DNA of 64,000 nt from Alteribacter populi (GTDB lineage: Bacteria; Bacillota; Bacilli; Bacillales; Salisediminibacteriaceae): contig NZ_KZ293963.1 of NCBI RefSeq assembly GCF_002352765.1, positions 2,316,368 through 2,380,367 on the forward strand, in the 5' to 3' direction. Every line of letters begins with the position of its first letter. The first letter of the stretch is position 1. Positions 25,698 to 34,079 of the stretch are shown one piece after another. Under the pieces are notes generated by a model. The model saw nothing but the letters and a program-made list of their open reading frames with translations. It made no database searches and was not told the origin of the DNA. The translations under genes and the position numbers were made by a program.

Positions 25698-28013
25698 ATG
25701 AGCTTGAAAAAAAGACAATTTTGTTTCGTCACTACCATTGCATTACTTTTCTTTTCTGTTTTCTATTCTAGTCAAGCTTCTAGTGCCGAAGAGCCTAATT
25801 ACGAGATTCAACAATCAGAAACCTTTGAAACTTCTACAAGTGAATCTATTAGCTTAATCTCAACTGATGCTAATCTGATGATCAACAACAACGAGGAACA
25901 AAGTAACTTGTTAATCAATGACAAAGGTTATAGTGCCATTGATTTTGGACATATTGAACAAATCACAGAATTTACTGTTGGTGAGGATACATACCTACTA
26001 GTAGAGAAACGTTATTCTGGTAGCGGAAGTATTTTATCTTACGACGTTTTTCATGTAGTAAATGGAAATGTAACATCTATTCATGAAGCAGAAGATATCC
26101 CCCGTGGAATTGTCAGTATTGATGATGAAAGCAACGAACTAACAGAAGCTTCTCCAATTGTCGGTGAGGATGATAGTTTAGCAGAGCCTAGTAAAGTCCA
26201 AGTACAACAATTCGAGGTGTCACCAGAGTCCTTAGTACCCACTCAAATTGAAGAAATGTCTATTAATGTATATAAGCAAAAGTTTTCTGAAGAAGAGTCA
26301 CAATTCCACATGTTTTCTACGAAAAGTAGTAACCCAAACCCAAGTGATAGTGAAATAAACCGCATGCTCACCGAAACAGCTTTAGAGTATAATATTCCAC
26401 CCGAGGTTTTTAAAGCGATTGCATGGCAAGAAAGTAGATGGCGCCAATTTGACAGCAATGGTGATCCATTGATCGGTTTCGATGGCAGAGGTTTGGGGAT
26501 TATGCAAATCACTTATTCTAAAGAGTTCATTGAAGATAATCCGGACATTGAACACAAGTTAAAGCATGACATTGAATATAACATTGAAATTGGTGCAAAA
26601 ATTCTCATCGATAAATGGAACTGGACAGGAAACCTTATCCCTACAGTTAATGATGGTTCGTGGGAAATCGTAGATAACTGGTATTTTGCGATTACAGCAT
26701 ATAATGGTTTAGGAAGAATTAATGATCCGAACTATAACACTAATGCTTCGTACCCCCCATTTCAAAACCATATTTATAATCATATGCGCAACTATGGGTT
26801 ATTAAATATCCATGAAATCCCTAAAGGAGAACTTGACATTACACATAGTAGCTCAGGTGTAATGCAATTCAGAGATAACAAAATGCAATACGATACACCT
26901 AACCCTCACACCGAGACAAAACACTTACTAGGGTCAGGGGATACTGTATATACGAATACCTCTACCACTTTAACGTTAAGAGATGCACCTGGTGGTGATA
27001 GAGTAACGTCAATTCCAAATGGTAGTAAATTAACAGTCACTGGTGATCATAAATATCAAAATAACAATTCAAACCATTTTGTTTGGGTTCCGGTAGATTA
27101 TAATGGACAAACAGGTTACGTTGCATCAAGCTATTTAGTTGAAGGTAGCAACACTGACAGACTGTACGGCCAAACCCGTTATGAAACAGCGGCTATGATT
27201 TCTCAAGAAGGCTGGTCACAGTCTGACACAGTTGTACTCGTTAGAGGGGATGACTTTCCAGATGCATTAGCTGGAGCACCTTTAGCATACGATTTAGATG
27301 CACCAATGCTTGTAACTAGAACCGACTCTTTAAGAAAAGAAACAAAATCTGAAATTCAACGATTAGGTGCTAAGAACGTTGTGATCTTAGGTGGACACCT
27401 TGCGATAGATGAAAGTGTTGAAAAAGAACTTGATGAAATGGGTTTAAATGTTGACCGTATAGATGGCCCAACACGTTTTGATACAGCACGCATGATCGCT
27501 GATCGACTAGGTGGTAACCATCAGGAAGCAATTGTAATTAACGTTGATGCATTTGCTGATGCCATGGCTATTGCACCCTACGCAGCTAGAAATGGTGTGC
27601 CAATCCTACTAACTAAAAGAGATAGCATTCCTAGCCAGACAAAGCAATTACTGGATGGAACCAGTAAACAAATTGTCCTTGGTGGAGATTTAGTAATTTC
27701 AGACTCAATTCTTAATAAAATGTCTAATCCTGAGCAGCTAGCTGGGCATACTAGGTACGACACAACAGATATGATTATCAAACAATTTAACGAAGGTCGT
27801 TCCCATGCGTATGTTGTTAGTGGTAATGACTTTGTAGATGGTTTAACTGCTTCAGTTTTAGCAGCAAAAAGAGATGAGTCCATCATTTTAACTGGCAAAA
27901 ACACTTTGCCAGGTGTCGCAAAGAACTCCATGAACGACTTCTCAAGAGTCACAGTAGTTGGCGGTCCTATTGCAATCTCGGAAGATGTTGTTAGTCAAAT
28001 TAGAAACAGATAG
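25698..28013 (+). CDS. Secreted lytic-transglycosylase-like protein with SH3 and three CWB2 repeats
   Basis: 771 residues with a signal peptide (to about residue 30, SSQASSA). Residues about 30-210 are an acidic region I do not recognise. Residues about 215-370 form an SLT/lysozyme-fold domain: IPPEVFKAIAWQESRWRQF with likely catalytic E245, GLGIMQITYS and AITAYNGLGRI. An SH3-type segment (LTLRDAPGGDRVTSIPNG) follows at about 415-485. Three CWB2 wall-anchoring repeats (RLYGQTRYETAAMIS, RIDGPTRFDTARMIA, LAGHTRYDTTDMI) fill the C-terminus, each with the VVLGG/VVGG core. CWB2 domains bind secondary wall polymers or teichoic acids, which fits its place between the two tag blocks. It probably cleaves glycan strands. 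Confidence 0.9.
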   Translation: MSLKKRQFCFVTTIALLFFSVFYSSQASSAEEPNYEIQQSETFETSTSESISLISTDANLMINNNEEQSNLLINDKGYSAIDFGHIEQITEFTVGEDTYLLVEKRYSGSGSILSYDVFHVVNGNVTSIHEAEDIPRGIVSIDDESNELTEASPIVGEDDSLAEPSKVQVQQFEVSPESLVPTQIEEMSINVYKQKFSEEESQFHMFSTKSSNPNPSDSEINRMLTETALEYNIPPEVFKAIAWQESRWRQFDSNGDPLIGFDGRGLGIMQITYSKEFIEDNPDIEHKLKHDIEYNIEIGAKILIDKWNWTGNLIPTVNDGSWEIVDNWYFAITAYNGLGRINDPNYNTNASYPPFQNHIYNHMRNYGLLNIHEIPKGELDITHSSSGVMQFRDNKMQYDTPNPHTETKHLLGSGDTVYTNTSTTLTLRDAPGGDRVTSIPNGSKLTVTGDHKYQNNNSNHFVWVPVDYNGQTGYVASSYLVEGSNTDRLYGQTRYETAAMISQEGWSQSDTVVLVRGDDFPDALAGAPLAYDLDAPMLVTRTDSLRKETKSEIQRLGAKNVVILGGHLAIDESVEKELDEMGLNVDRIDGPTRFDTARMIADRLGGNHQEAIVINVDAFADAMAIAPYAARNGVPILLTKRDSIPSQTKQLLDGTSKQIVLGGDLVISDSILNKMSNPEQLAGHTRYDTTDMIIKQFNEGRSHAYVVSGNDFVDGLTASVLAAKRDESIILTGKNTLPGVAKNSMNDFSRVTVVGGPIAISEDVVSQIRNR

Positions 28014-28018
28014 ATCTA

Positions 28019-28054
28019 AAAAAGTGTGGACCCTTGCAGTCCACACTTTTTTTG
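28019..28054. terminator. Bidirectional terminator between convergent genes
   Basis: AAAGTGTGGAC-ccttgca-GTCCACACTTT with A-run before and T-run after, so it can serve the autolysin gene (+) and the giant TagF-like gene (-). Confidence 0.95.
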
Positions 28055-28062
28055 TATTAACA

Positions 28063-30912
28063 TCACATTAACTTTCTCCTCATTTCAATTGCTTCATCAA
28101 AAATGCGTTTACAGTTACTTTCATCCTGGAAATCGAATATTTGTTGCGTGAATTGTTTTTCAGCAAGGTAAGTCTCTACATATCCGGTTAAAGTATCAAT
28201 AAGATCTTTTTCATTAGAAACTATATCACCAAAAAACGTTTCCTCTTCAGGTCTTAATATACCGTTCTTAAAAAAACGTTCTTTATCAAAGTGATAAAAT
28301 ATGACAGGTTTATTCATATAATTAAAGTCATATGAAACACTAGAATAATCAGTAATCATAAGCTTACTTGTTTTGATTAAATCTTGAACTCTTGCATCTC
28401 CAAAAGAAACTATCTTCACTTTTGGATGAGTGGTTAAATCTGCTGACCTAAAGTATTGCTGCATTCGATAATGAGGATAAAACGTTAATTCCAGATCATG
28501 CTTAGTCAATAGTTCATGCAAATCAGGATTATTCATAAGTGATTCATACCTCATAAGGTACTCTGACTCGTTGAAGGTTGATTGGGAGGTTAGCCACTCC
28601 CTCCAAGTAGGAATCAGTAGGATATTATTTTTAAGCTCTACTTTAGAGTGCAGCTCATCATACCTTGGCAATCCTGTAACCTTTACTTCTTTTTCATTAT
28701 AGCCAAACTCGTTAATTAGAAGTTCTTTCTCATTAGTAGAACTTGCACAAACCATATTAAACGGGTTTTTATACTGATTTTTGTAATACTCTACTTTTTT
28801 TCTTCCTAAAACTCCATGTTGGAGAAACACTTGTAATACAGACTTGTAACCCTCAATTTCACTACCTTTAAATGGAAGAAGGTAATCGATATCATGAGAA
28901 GAGAAAAATGCGGTTGCATCTATACATTTCTCCACATGATCCTCACTCCCAATATATAAAACATTACCAAAGTGCCTGATATTCTCTTCGTCTTTAGAGC
29001 CTGGCAATATGGCATAATAAACCTCCATATCCGGATACTGTTCTCGACAGTATTTAAAAAAGTGATACCCATTCTCTTGTGCGGTATCTGGTCTTTCACC
29101 TATTATCCATAGTTCTTTTTTAGTCCCACCTTCTTTTAATATACGTGGCTTTTGATTAGAAATCACTTGTTTCCCTTGTTGGGTTATTGTTTCAACCCTA
29201 ATATTCCCTTTAGGTGTTAGGCATAGGTAAAGGGAAATTATCTTCCCATCACGTTCAATTTTAGTAGCATACAGAAAATCATCCTTAAAATATTCGAATG
29301 TCTTAAAACCTAACTTTCGAATTTTTTTATGTTTACCTACTTGTATCTGAATGTATACGTCCAAAATATCCTTTACTCTATTAGTTAATTTAATAAGCTT
29401 TGTAGTAGGAATGTTTACAGTAAAAGATTTATTGTCACCACCAACAGAACCCGGATAACTCTCTGCTTCAATTTTACAGTTCTCACCAGTTAGCCTGTTC
29501 ATTAAAAGCAAAGTGATATGCTGTGGTTTGTAGAACACACTTTTCGGCCGCTGAATATATCCAACACCGTTAATGTTTAAGTAATTTTCACTTAAGGAAA
29601 GTTCTTTTATATCTCTATAGAGTCCGGCTTCTCTTACCACAAACAACAAGTCCTGGTCCTCTGTGAGAGAAAAATATGTTTGATAAAGTTTGTCCTCTTT
29701 TGTGAGTTCTCGCATCGTGGAAGTCTTCATCGTTTTTAAGTCTGTCTTCACTTTAAATAGAATAGTATTACCTTTATCCTCTTTATAGAAATATACATCA
29801 TATTTCTTATGATTTAACTCCATCAAATCCATGAATAAAGAAAATTTAACCTTATACCTTTCCGCATTTTCAAATTCCATAACATAAGAAAGCTCAGTTT
29901 CAGTATCCGATTCATAAAATTTCAGAAAGCATTGTCCTTCGAGCGGAACTGGTATGTCCAAAAGGCCAGTAATTTTACATTTGGTATTGCACATTGGGGA
30001 CATATGTAAGCTCTTTAACCTAGCCACTAATGGATTAATTTTTAAGGATAAAGAACCCTTTTTTGTAGTGAATGTTGAATACAGAAAAGGCTCTCCGTGG
30101 TTTTGGAAAACCGTTTTTACAATATGTTTAGTCGTACGTCCTACCTTCATTCTAAATAGTGCTTTATTTCCCGCCCTCTCAACAAAGAAATAAAAATCAA
30201 TTATTCCATCCAAAGCCGGAATATCTTCTAAACATATGTCCAAACTCCATGATTGTTTCGTGTTTATCTCTATCGGTAAATCTATAGAAAAGTCAGTACC
30301 TCTTTTCTTTAAAGTAATACCTTTTTTCTCATACTGCTTAATGACATTTAAAAAATCTGGGATTAGGGTGCCTTCCAGTGTAACGATATTTTTATGATTA
30401 GAAAATAACTCAATCTCATTAATAAGAGATGAATGATAGTGTTTTATGCTCAAGTTTCCTTTTATTGTTTTATATGGTTGATAGATCATATTTTTCTCGA
30501 AAGTAAACTGGTCGTTTAAGGAAAACTCCTTCTCTTCATTTAAACGTACTCTGTATCGTTTTTCAGTTTGATCTTCTTTTACTACCAAATGAAAAGACCA
30601 CTTTATAATACGTCGGATGTCTGACAAAGGAAGCAATTTTAAGGGAACTTCGGTTGTGATGATAACATGCCTTCTCATATAGCTTTTAACAATTTCTATC
30701 GTGTCTAATTCAACTTTTATTAAATTACTATTGTCCATTTGTTTTATTTCAATATAGGAATACTTTTTCCAGCGATTCAGATTTTCTTTAGATGGTAACT
30801 TTAAAAGTTTCATTTGTAAATTCAGTGTTTTATCTGAAATATTCATATCTTTCAAAGTGCATATATTGTCCTTTTGAGAGTTTTTATTGGTAAGTTTATT
30901 CAGTAGTTTCAT
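28063..30912 (-). CDS. Giant TagF-type CDP-glycerol glycerophosphotransferase with long beta-rich N-terminal region, copy A
   Basis: About 949 residues from ATG 30912 (MKLLNKLTNKNSQKDN), GAGGGTG upstream. The C-terminal 350 residues are a Glyphos_transf domain: ELWIIGERPDTAQENGYHFF, VFLQHGVLGRKKVEYY, ASSTNEKELL, LLIPTWREWL, and LMITDYSSVSYDFNYMNKP. The first 600 residues consist of repeated strand-rich modules of about 130 residues, each with a pattern like KGNLSIK/KGSLSLK followed by a LEG/ITG strand. I do not recognise them as a named domain. There is no signal peptide or clear membrane helix, so it acts on the inner face of the membrane. The paralog at 38.2-41.2 kb has the same architecture. 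Donor is probably CDP-glycerol or CDP-ribitol; acceptor unknown. Confidence 0.85.
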   Translation of the reverse strand: MKLLNKLTNKNSQKDNICTLKDMNISDKTLNLQMKLLKLPSKENLNRWKKYSYIEIKQMDNSNLIKVELDTIEIVKSYMRRHVIITTEVPLKLLPLSDIRRIIKWSFHLVVKEDQTEKRYRVRLNEEKEFSLNDQFTFEKNMIYQPYKTIKGNLSIKHYHSSLINEIELFSNHKNIVTLEGTLIPDFLNVIKQYEKKGITLKKRGTDFSIDLPIEINTKQSWSLDICLEDIPALDGIIDFYFFVERAGNKALFRMKVGRTTKHIVKTVFQNHGEPFLYSTFTTKKGSLSLKINPLVARLKSLHMSPMCNTKCKITGLLDIPVPLEGQCFLKFYESDTETELSYVMEFENAERYKVKFSLFMDLMELNHKKYDVYFYKEDKGNTILFKVKTDLKTMKTSTMRELTKEDKLYQTYFSLTEDQDLLFVVREAGLYRDIKELSLSENYLNINGVGYIQRPKSVFYKPQHITLLLMNRLTGENCKIEAESYPGSVGGDNKSFTVNIPTTKLIKLTNRVKDILDVYIQIQVGKHKKIRKLGFKTFEYFKDDFLYATKIERDGKIISLYLCLTPKGNIRVETITQQGKQVISNQKPRILKEGGTKKELWIIGERPDTAQENGYHFFKYCREQYPDMEVYYAILPGSKDEENIRHFGNVLYIGSEDHVEKCIDATAFFSSHDIDYLLPFKGSEIEGYKSVLQVFLQHGVLGRKKVEYYKNQYKNPFNMVCASSTNEKELLINEFGYNEKEVKVTGLPRYDELHSKVELKNNILLIPTWREWLTSQSTFNESEYLMRYESLMNNPDLHELLTKHDLELTFYPHYRMQQYFRSADLTTHPKVKIVSFGDARVQDLIKTSKLMITDYSSVSYDFNYMNKPVIFYHFDKERFFKNGILRPEEETFFGDIVSNEKDLIDTLTGYVETYLAEKQFTQQIFDFQDESNCKRIFDEAIEMRRKLM

Positions 30913-31048
30913 GATTGTCACCCTCTATAAATTAAACTAATCGAGAAAGCTACCATTTCTCGTATGTCTAGATGACTAAAGTTTAAAAAGCTCGATGAAA
31001 TTCCAATTCAAAGGATACTTCATTCGAGCTAATGTTACCTTTTCTATT

Positions 31049-32215
31049 CTACATTTGATCAAGGTAGTTCCTCATTTTTTTGCTCGATGAACCGTCCGAG
31101 TATTGATTCCAGTTCTGAGAAAATTCACGAATACGGTCAATATCAAATTGATCTTCCTTAATATACTCAACGATTTCTTCAGTATTATACGCTACGGGGC
31201 CAGGAACCTCTAATTCGTAATCAAACCAAATTCCTCGCTCATCGACATATTCATGAATATCATATGGAAAAAAGATCATAGGTCTATTCAGTAAAGCATA
31301 TTCAAAAGGCAACGAAGAATAGTCTGTAATTAATATATCGGTCACTAATAACAAATGGTTTACATCAGGATATTGAGAAACATCATAAACAAACCCCTCA
31401 TAGGATCCCTCATAATCAGCTGTTTGCACGGTTGGGTGTAATTTTAACAGTACAATATAATCTTCAGTCAAATGTTGATACATATGCTTTAAGTCTAGTT
31501 TAACTTTAAATTTGTCATGCTGAGCATCTCTAAACGTCGGTGCATAAAGAATGACCTTCTTTTCTTTTAGGTGCGGGTTCATTTCATATAGATTTGTTTG
31601 CAAGCTCTTTATTTTTGATTCGTCAAAAAAAAGGTCAGTTCTCGGAATTCCTGTTTTTAAATAAAGATTATCATCACTAGTGCCGAATGCCTCACTGAAT
31701 ATGGTTTTCATACTTTCAGAGCCAACAACAATTTTGTCAAACTTAGCATATACTCGTTTAAATCGATTAATGGCAATTTTAGAACGTTGCTGACTATCTT
31801 TCCCTTTTAGCCCAAACGTTTTTATTGCACCTGCTGCATGCCAAACTTGGATACACCGGGTATCCTTATTAAAATTTATACCAGCTAAAAAAGCATAGTA
31901 GTTGTCTACAAATACTACTTTGGCAGTAGCCAAGTGATAAATACCTTGCAACCATTCTTTTATATTTTTAGTCTCAAAAGCATAGCATTCTGCCTCTACT
32001 AATTCTGACCAATTGTATCTATTTGACGGTTTATTTAAGAAAATAAATCTATAACCTTGAAGATGCTCATGTGCATCTTCATAAATTTGTAGATGATTAT
32101 CTCCAAAGCTTGAAACAAAAACGATCTTATTTTCCGTCGGCAATCGTTTAAAAATAGAAGATAATATATAAACAATAAATGAATAAATCTCTCCTAAAAA
32201 ATCTTTCAATATCAT
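31049..32215 (-). CDS. tagB: TagB, teichoic acid glycerol-phosphate primase
   Basis: 388 residues from ATG 32215, AGAGGAG seven bases upstream. Motifs: IVFVSSFGDNHLQIYEDA, CIQVWHAAGAIKTFG, SESMKTIFSEAFG, KTGIPRTDLFF, LYAPTFRDAQHD, LLKLHP, and ILITDYSSLPFEYALLNRP. The WHAAGAIKTFG form is that of TagB primases rather than TagF polymerases. The N-terminus is hydrophobic (FIVYILSSIF), as in membrane-bound TagB. It adds the first glycerol phosphate to ManNAc-GlcNAc-PP-undecaprenol. It is preceded by tagD2 and followed by a giant TagF-type gene. Confidence 0.9.
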   Translation of the reverse strand: MILKDFLGEIYSFIVYILSSIFKRLPTENKIVFVSSFGDNHLQIYEDAHEHLQGYRFIFLNKPSNRYNWSELVEAECYAFETKNIKEWLQGIYHLATAKVVFVDNYYAFLAGINFNKDTRCIQVWHAAGAIKTFGLKGKDSQQRSKIAINRFKRVYAKFDKIVVGSESMKTIFSEAFGTSDDNLYLKTGIPRTDLFFDESKIKSLQTNLYEMNPHLKEKKVILYAPTFRDAQHDKFKVKLDLKHMYQHLTEDYIVLLKLHPTVQTADYEGSYEGFVYDVSQYPDVNHLLLVTDILITDYSSLPFEYALLNRPMIFFPYDIHEYVDERGIWFDYELEVPGPVAYNTEEIVEYIKEDQFDIDRIREFSQNWNQYSDGSSSKKMRNYLDQM

Positions 32216-32381
32216 AATAAAACTCCTCTTTTACAAGATCTACGAAGTCTTATAATCACTCTATTAATTATAAAGATTTTATTACTTAATAAATCTATAA
32301 TACTTACTCCAAATTGTTAAATAAATTGGTTACTGTCCCAAACAAAAAAAGAGAGAGTGGCTCCCTCTTCAAATATACTGA

Positions 32382-32777
32382 TTAGTTATTCACTAACATT
32401 AATTCTTCTTTAATTTTTGTTGTTGAAATTCCTTCTGTGCGTGGTAAATAAACTACTTCACACTCTTTCTTCAAGAAATCAAACTTTCCTTCCCAATCAT
32501 CACCCATTACAAATAGGTCAATGTTGTGGTTTTTGACATCATGTACTTTTTGATCCCAATTATCTTCAGGTATCACTTCATCTACATATTGAATCGCTTC
32601 TAGAATAAATTTCCGATGCTCGTAGCTGTGATATGCTTTTTTATCTTTAATGGCATTAAATTCATCTGTGGATATGGCAACAATAAGATAATCGCCTAAG
32701 TTTTTTGCTCGTTTTAGTAAATTAATATGACCCCAATGCAACAAATCGAATGTACCGTAAGTAATTACTTTTTTCAT
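32382..32777 (-). CDS. tagD: Glycerol-3-phosphate cytidylyltransferase TagD, copy 2
   Basis: 131 residues, ATG 32777, AGGAGG six bases upstream. Same motifs as copy 1: HWGH, MGDDWEGKFDFL, RTEGISTTKIKEEL. Divergent enough from copy 1 that both are probably maintained. It makes CDP-glycerol. A small hairpin (ACCCT-gttt-AGGGT on the minus strand) lies immediately before its RBS. It sits directly after gpsA, which provides its substrate sn-glycerol-3-phosphate. Confidence 0.96.
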   Translation of the reverse strand: MKKVITYGTFDLLHWGHINLLKRAKNLGDYLIVAISTDEFNAIKDKKAYHSYEHRKFILEAIQYVDEVIPEDNWDQKVHDVKNHNIDLFVMGDDWEGKFDFLKKECEVVYLPRTEGISTTKIKEELMLVNN

Positions 32778-32875
32778 TAGTTTACCTCCTGTAACACCCT
32801 AAACAGGGTACACAATAATAATTGTTAGGTTAAATTCATCACGAATTATTTCCAAAAAATGATTTGTTTCATAAA

Positions 32876-32884
32876 ATTATATCA
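32876..32884 (-). promoter_or_regulatory. Extended -10 element upstream of tagD2
   Basis: Minus strand TGATATAAT about 100 bases before tagD2, identical to the one before tagD1. No good -35 is visible. It lies in the 271-base gpsA-tagD2 gap. Confidence 0.4.
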
Positions 32885-32935
32885 TACATATACTATTGCT
32901 TACTAAAATTCGACAATTTTTTAGAAACACATAAG

Positions 32936-32962
32936 GAAACTGAATATCAACATGATATTCAG
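32936..32962 (-). terminator. Hairpin after gpsA
   Basis: CTGAATATC-atgtt-GATATTCAG on the minus strand, followed by TTTCCTTAT. A perfect nine-base stem with a poor T-run; it may terminate weakly or protect the mRNA end. Confidence 0.45.
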
Positions 32963-33048
32963 CCACACTTTCATCAATATATCACAGGTTGTAAATAAAT
33001 TCATTCCATAATTAAAATTCCAATTTTTTACCAAGTGGTTTGAACTTT

Positions 33049-34056
33049 TCAAGAGAATTCTTCTTTACCACTTCTACTCATTAAAAGGTTTACCTCAGTT
33101 TTCACTTCTTTATCGCTAAATAAAGTACGATATATCGCATTTATGATCGGTGTATCCACTCCCGCTTCCTTTGCCATATAGAAGGCAGCCTCACATGTCT
33201 TAACACCTTCCACGATCATACCCATTTGCTCAAGTACTTCGTTTAGTTTATATCCTTGTCCAAGAAGGTTGCCCGCTTTCCAATTTCTACTGTGCTGACT
33301 TGTGCAAGTTACAATTAAATCACCTACCCCGGACAAACCTGCAAAAGTAATAGGGTCTGCCCCGAAGTGACTACCTAATCGAGTAATTTCAGAAACACCT
33401 CGCGTCATTAGCGCAGCTTTTGCATTATCTCCGTATCCTAATCCGTCACACATTCCACAGCCAAGAGCAATAATATTTTTTAGAGCTCCTCCTAACTCTA
33501 CACCAACGACGTCATCATTTGTGTAAACTCGGAAGTACTGATTCATAAATAAATTTTGTACTTTCTCAGCAGCAAGTAAATGTTCAGAAGCAGCGGTCAC
33601 TGTCGTTGGCTGCCGCAATGCTACCTCTTCGGCATGACTGGGTCCAGATAAAACAACAATACTCTTAATAAGTTTATCAGGCAGCTCTTCTTGTATCATT
33701 TCTGAAATACGCTTTGATGTTTTTGGTTCGATTCCCTTGCTCGCATGTACAATTGTAACCTCATTTTCCACTATTTTTAGTAGTTGTTGGCAAACGCTGC
33801 GAATGGCTTTTGTTGGGACGACCAAAACGATTGTATCAATTCCTTTAACAGCTTCTGCTAGCTGTCCCACTGCATTTATTCCAAGCGGCAACTGAACACT
33901 AGGTAAATATTTACGATTCTCATGCCTTTGATTTATTTCCTCTAAAAGGTCCTTATTGTTCCCCCAAAGGTTAACATAATGACCATTGTCTGTTAAAACT
34001 AATGACAATGCAGTACCCCAGCTTCCGGAACCTAGAACTGCTACATTTCTTTTCAA
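33049..34056 (-). CDS. gpsA: NAD(P)-dependent glycerol-3-phosphate dehydrogenase GpsA
   Basis: 335 residues from TTG 34056 with GAGGGG upstream. N-terminal Rossmann motif VAVLGSGSWGTALS, then HASKGIEP, VLSGPSHAEEV, the catalytic-lysine region VGVELGGALKNIIALG, and GLSGVGDLIVTCTS. It reduces dihydroxyacetone phosphate to sn-glycerol-3-phosphate. In B. subtilis gpsA lies elsewhere (beside the der/hbs region). Its presence here suggests either relocation or a second copy dedicated to supplying teichoic acid synthesis with precursor; only the rest of the genome can tell. Confidence 0.96.
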   Translation of the reverse strand: MKRNVAVLGSGSWGTALSLVLTDNGHYVNLWGNNKDLLEEINQRHENRKYLPSVQLPLGINAVGQLAEAVKGIDTIVLVVPTKAIRSVCQQLLKIVENEVTIVHASKGIEPKTSKRISEMIQEELPDKLIKSIVVLSGPSHAEEVALRQPTTVTAASEHLLAAEKVQNLFMNQYFRVYTNDDVVGVELGGALKNIIALGCGMCDGLGYGDNAKAALMTRGVSEITRLGSHFGADPITFAGLSGVGDLIVTCTSQHSRNWKAGNLLGQGYKLNEVLEQMGMIVEGVKTCEAAFYMAKEAGVDTPIINAIYRTLFSDKEVKTEVNLLMSRSGKEEFS

Positions 34057-34079
34057 ACAAATCCCCTCTTCAACTCTTA

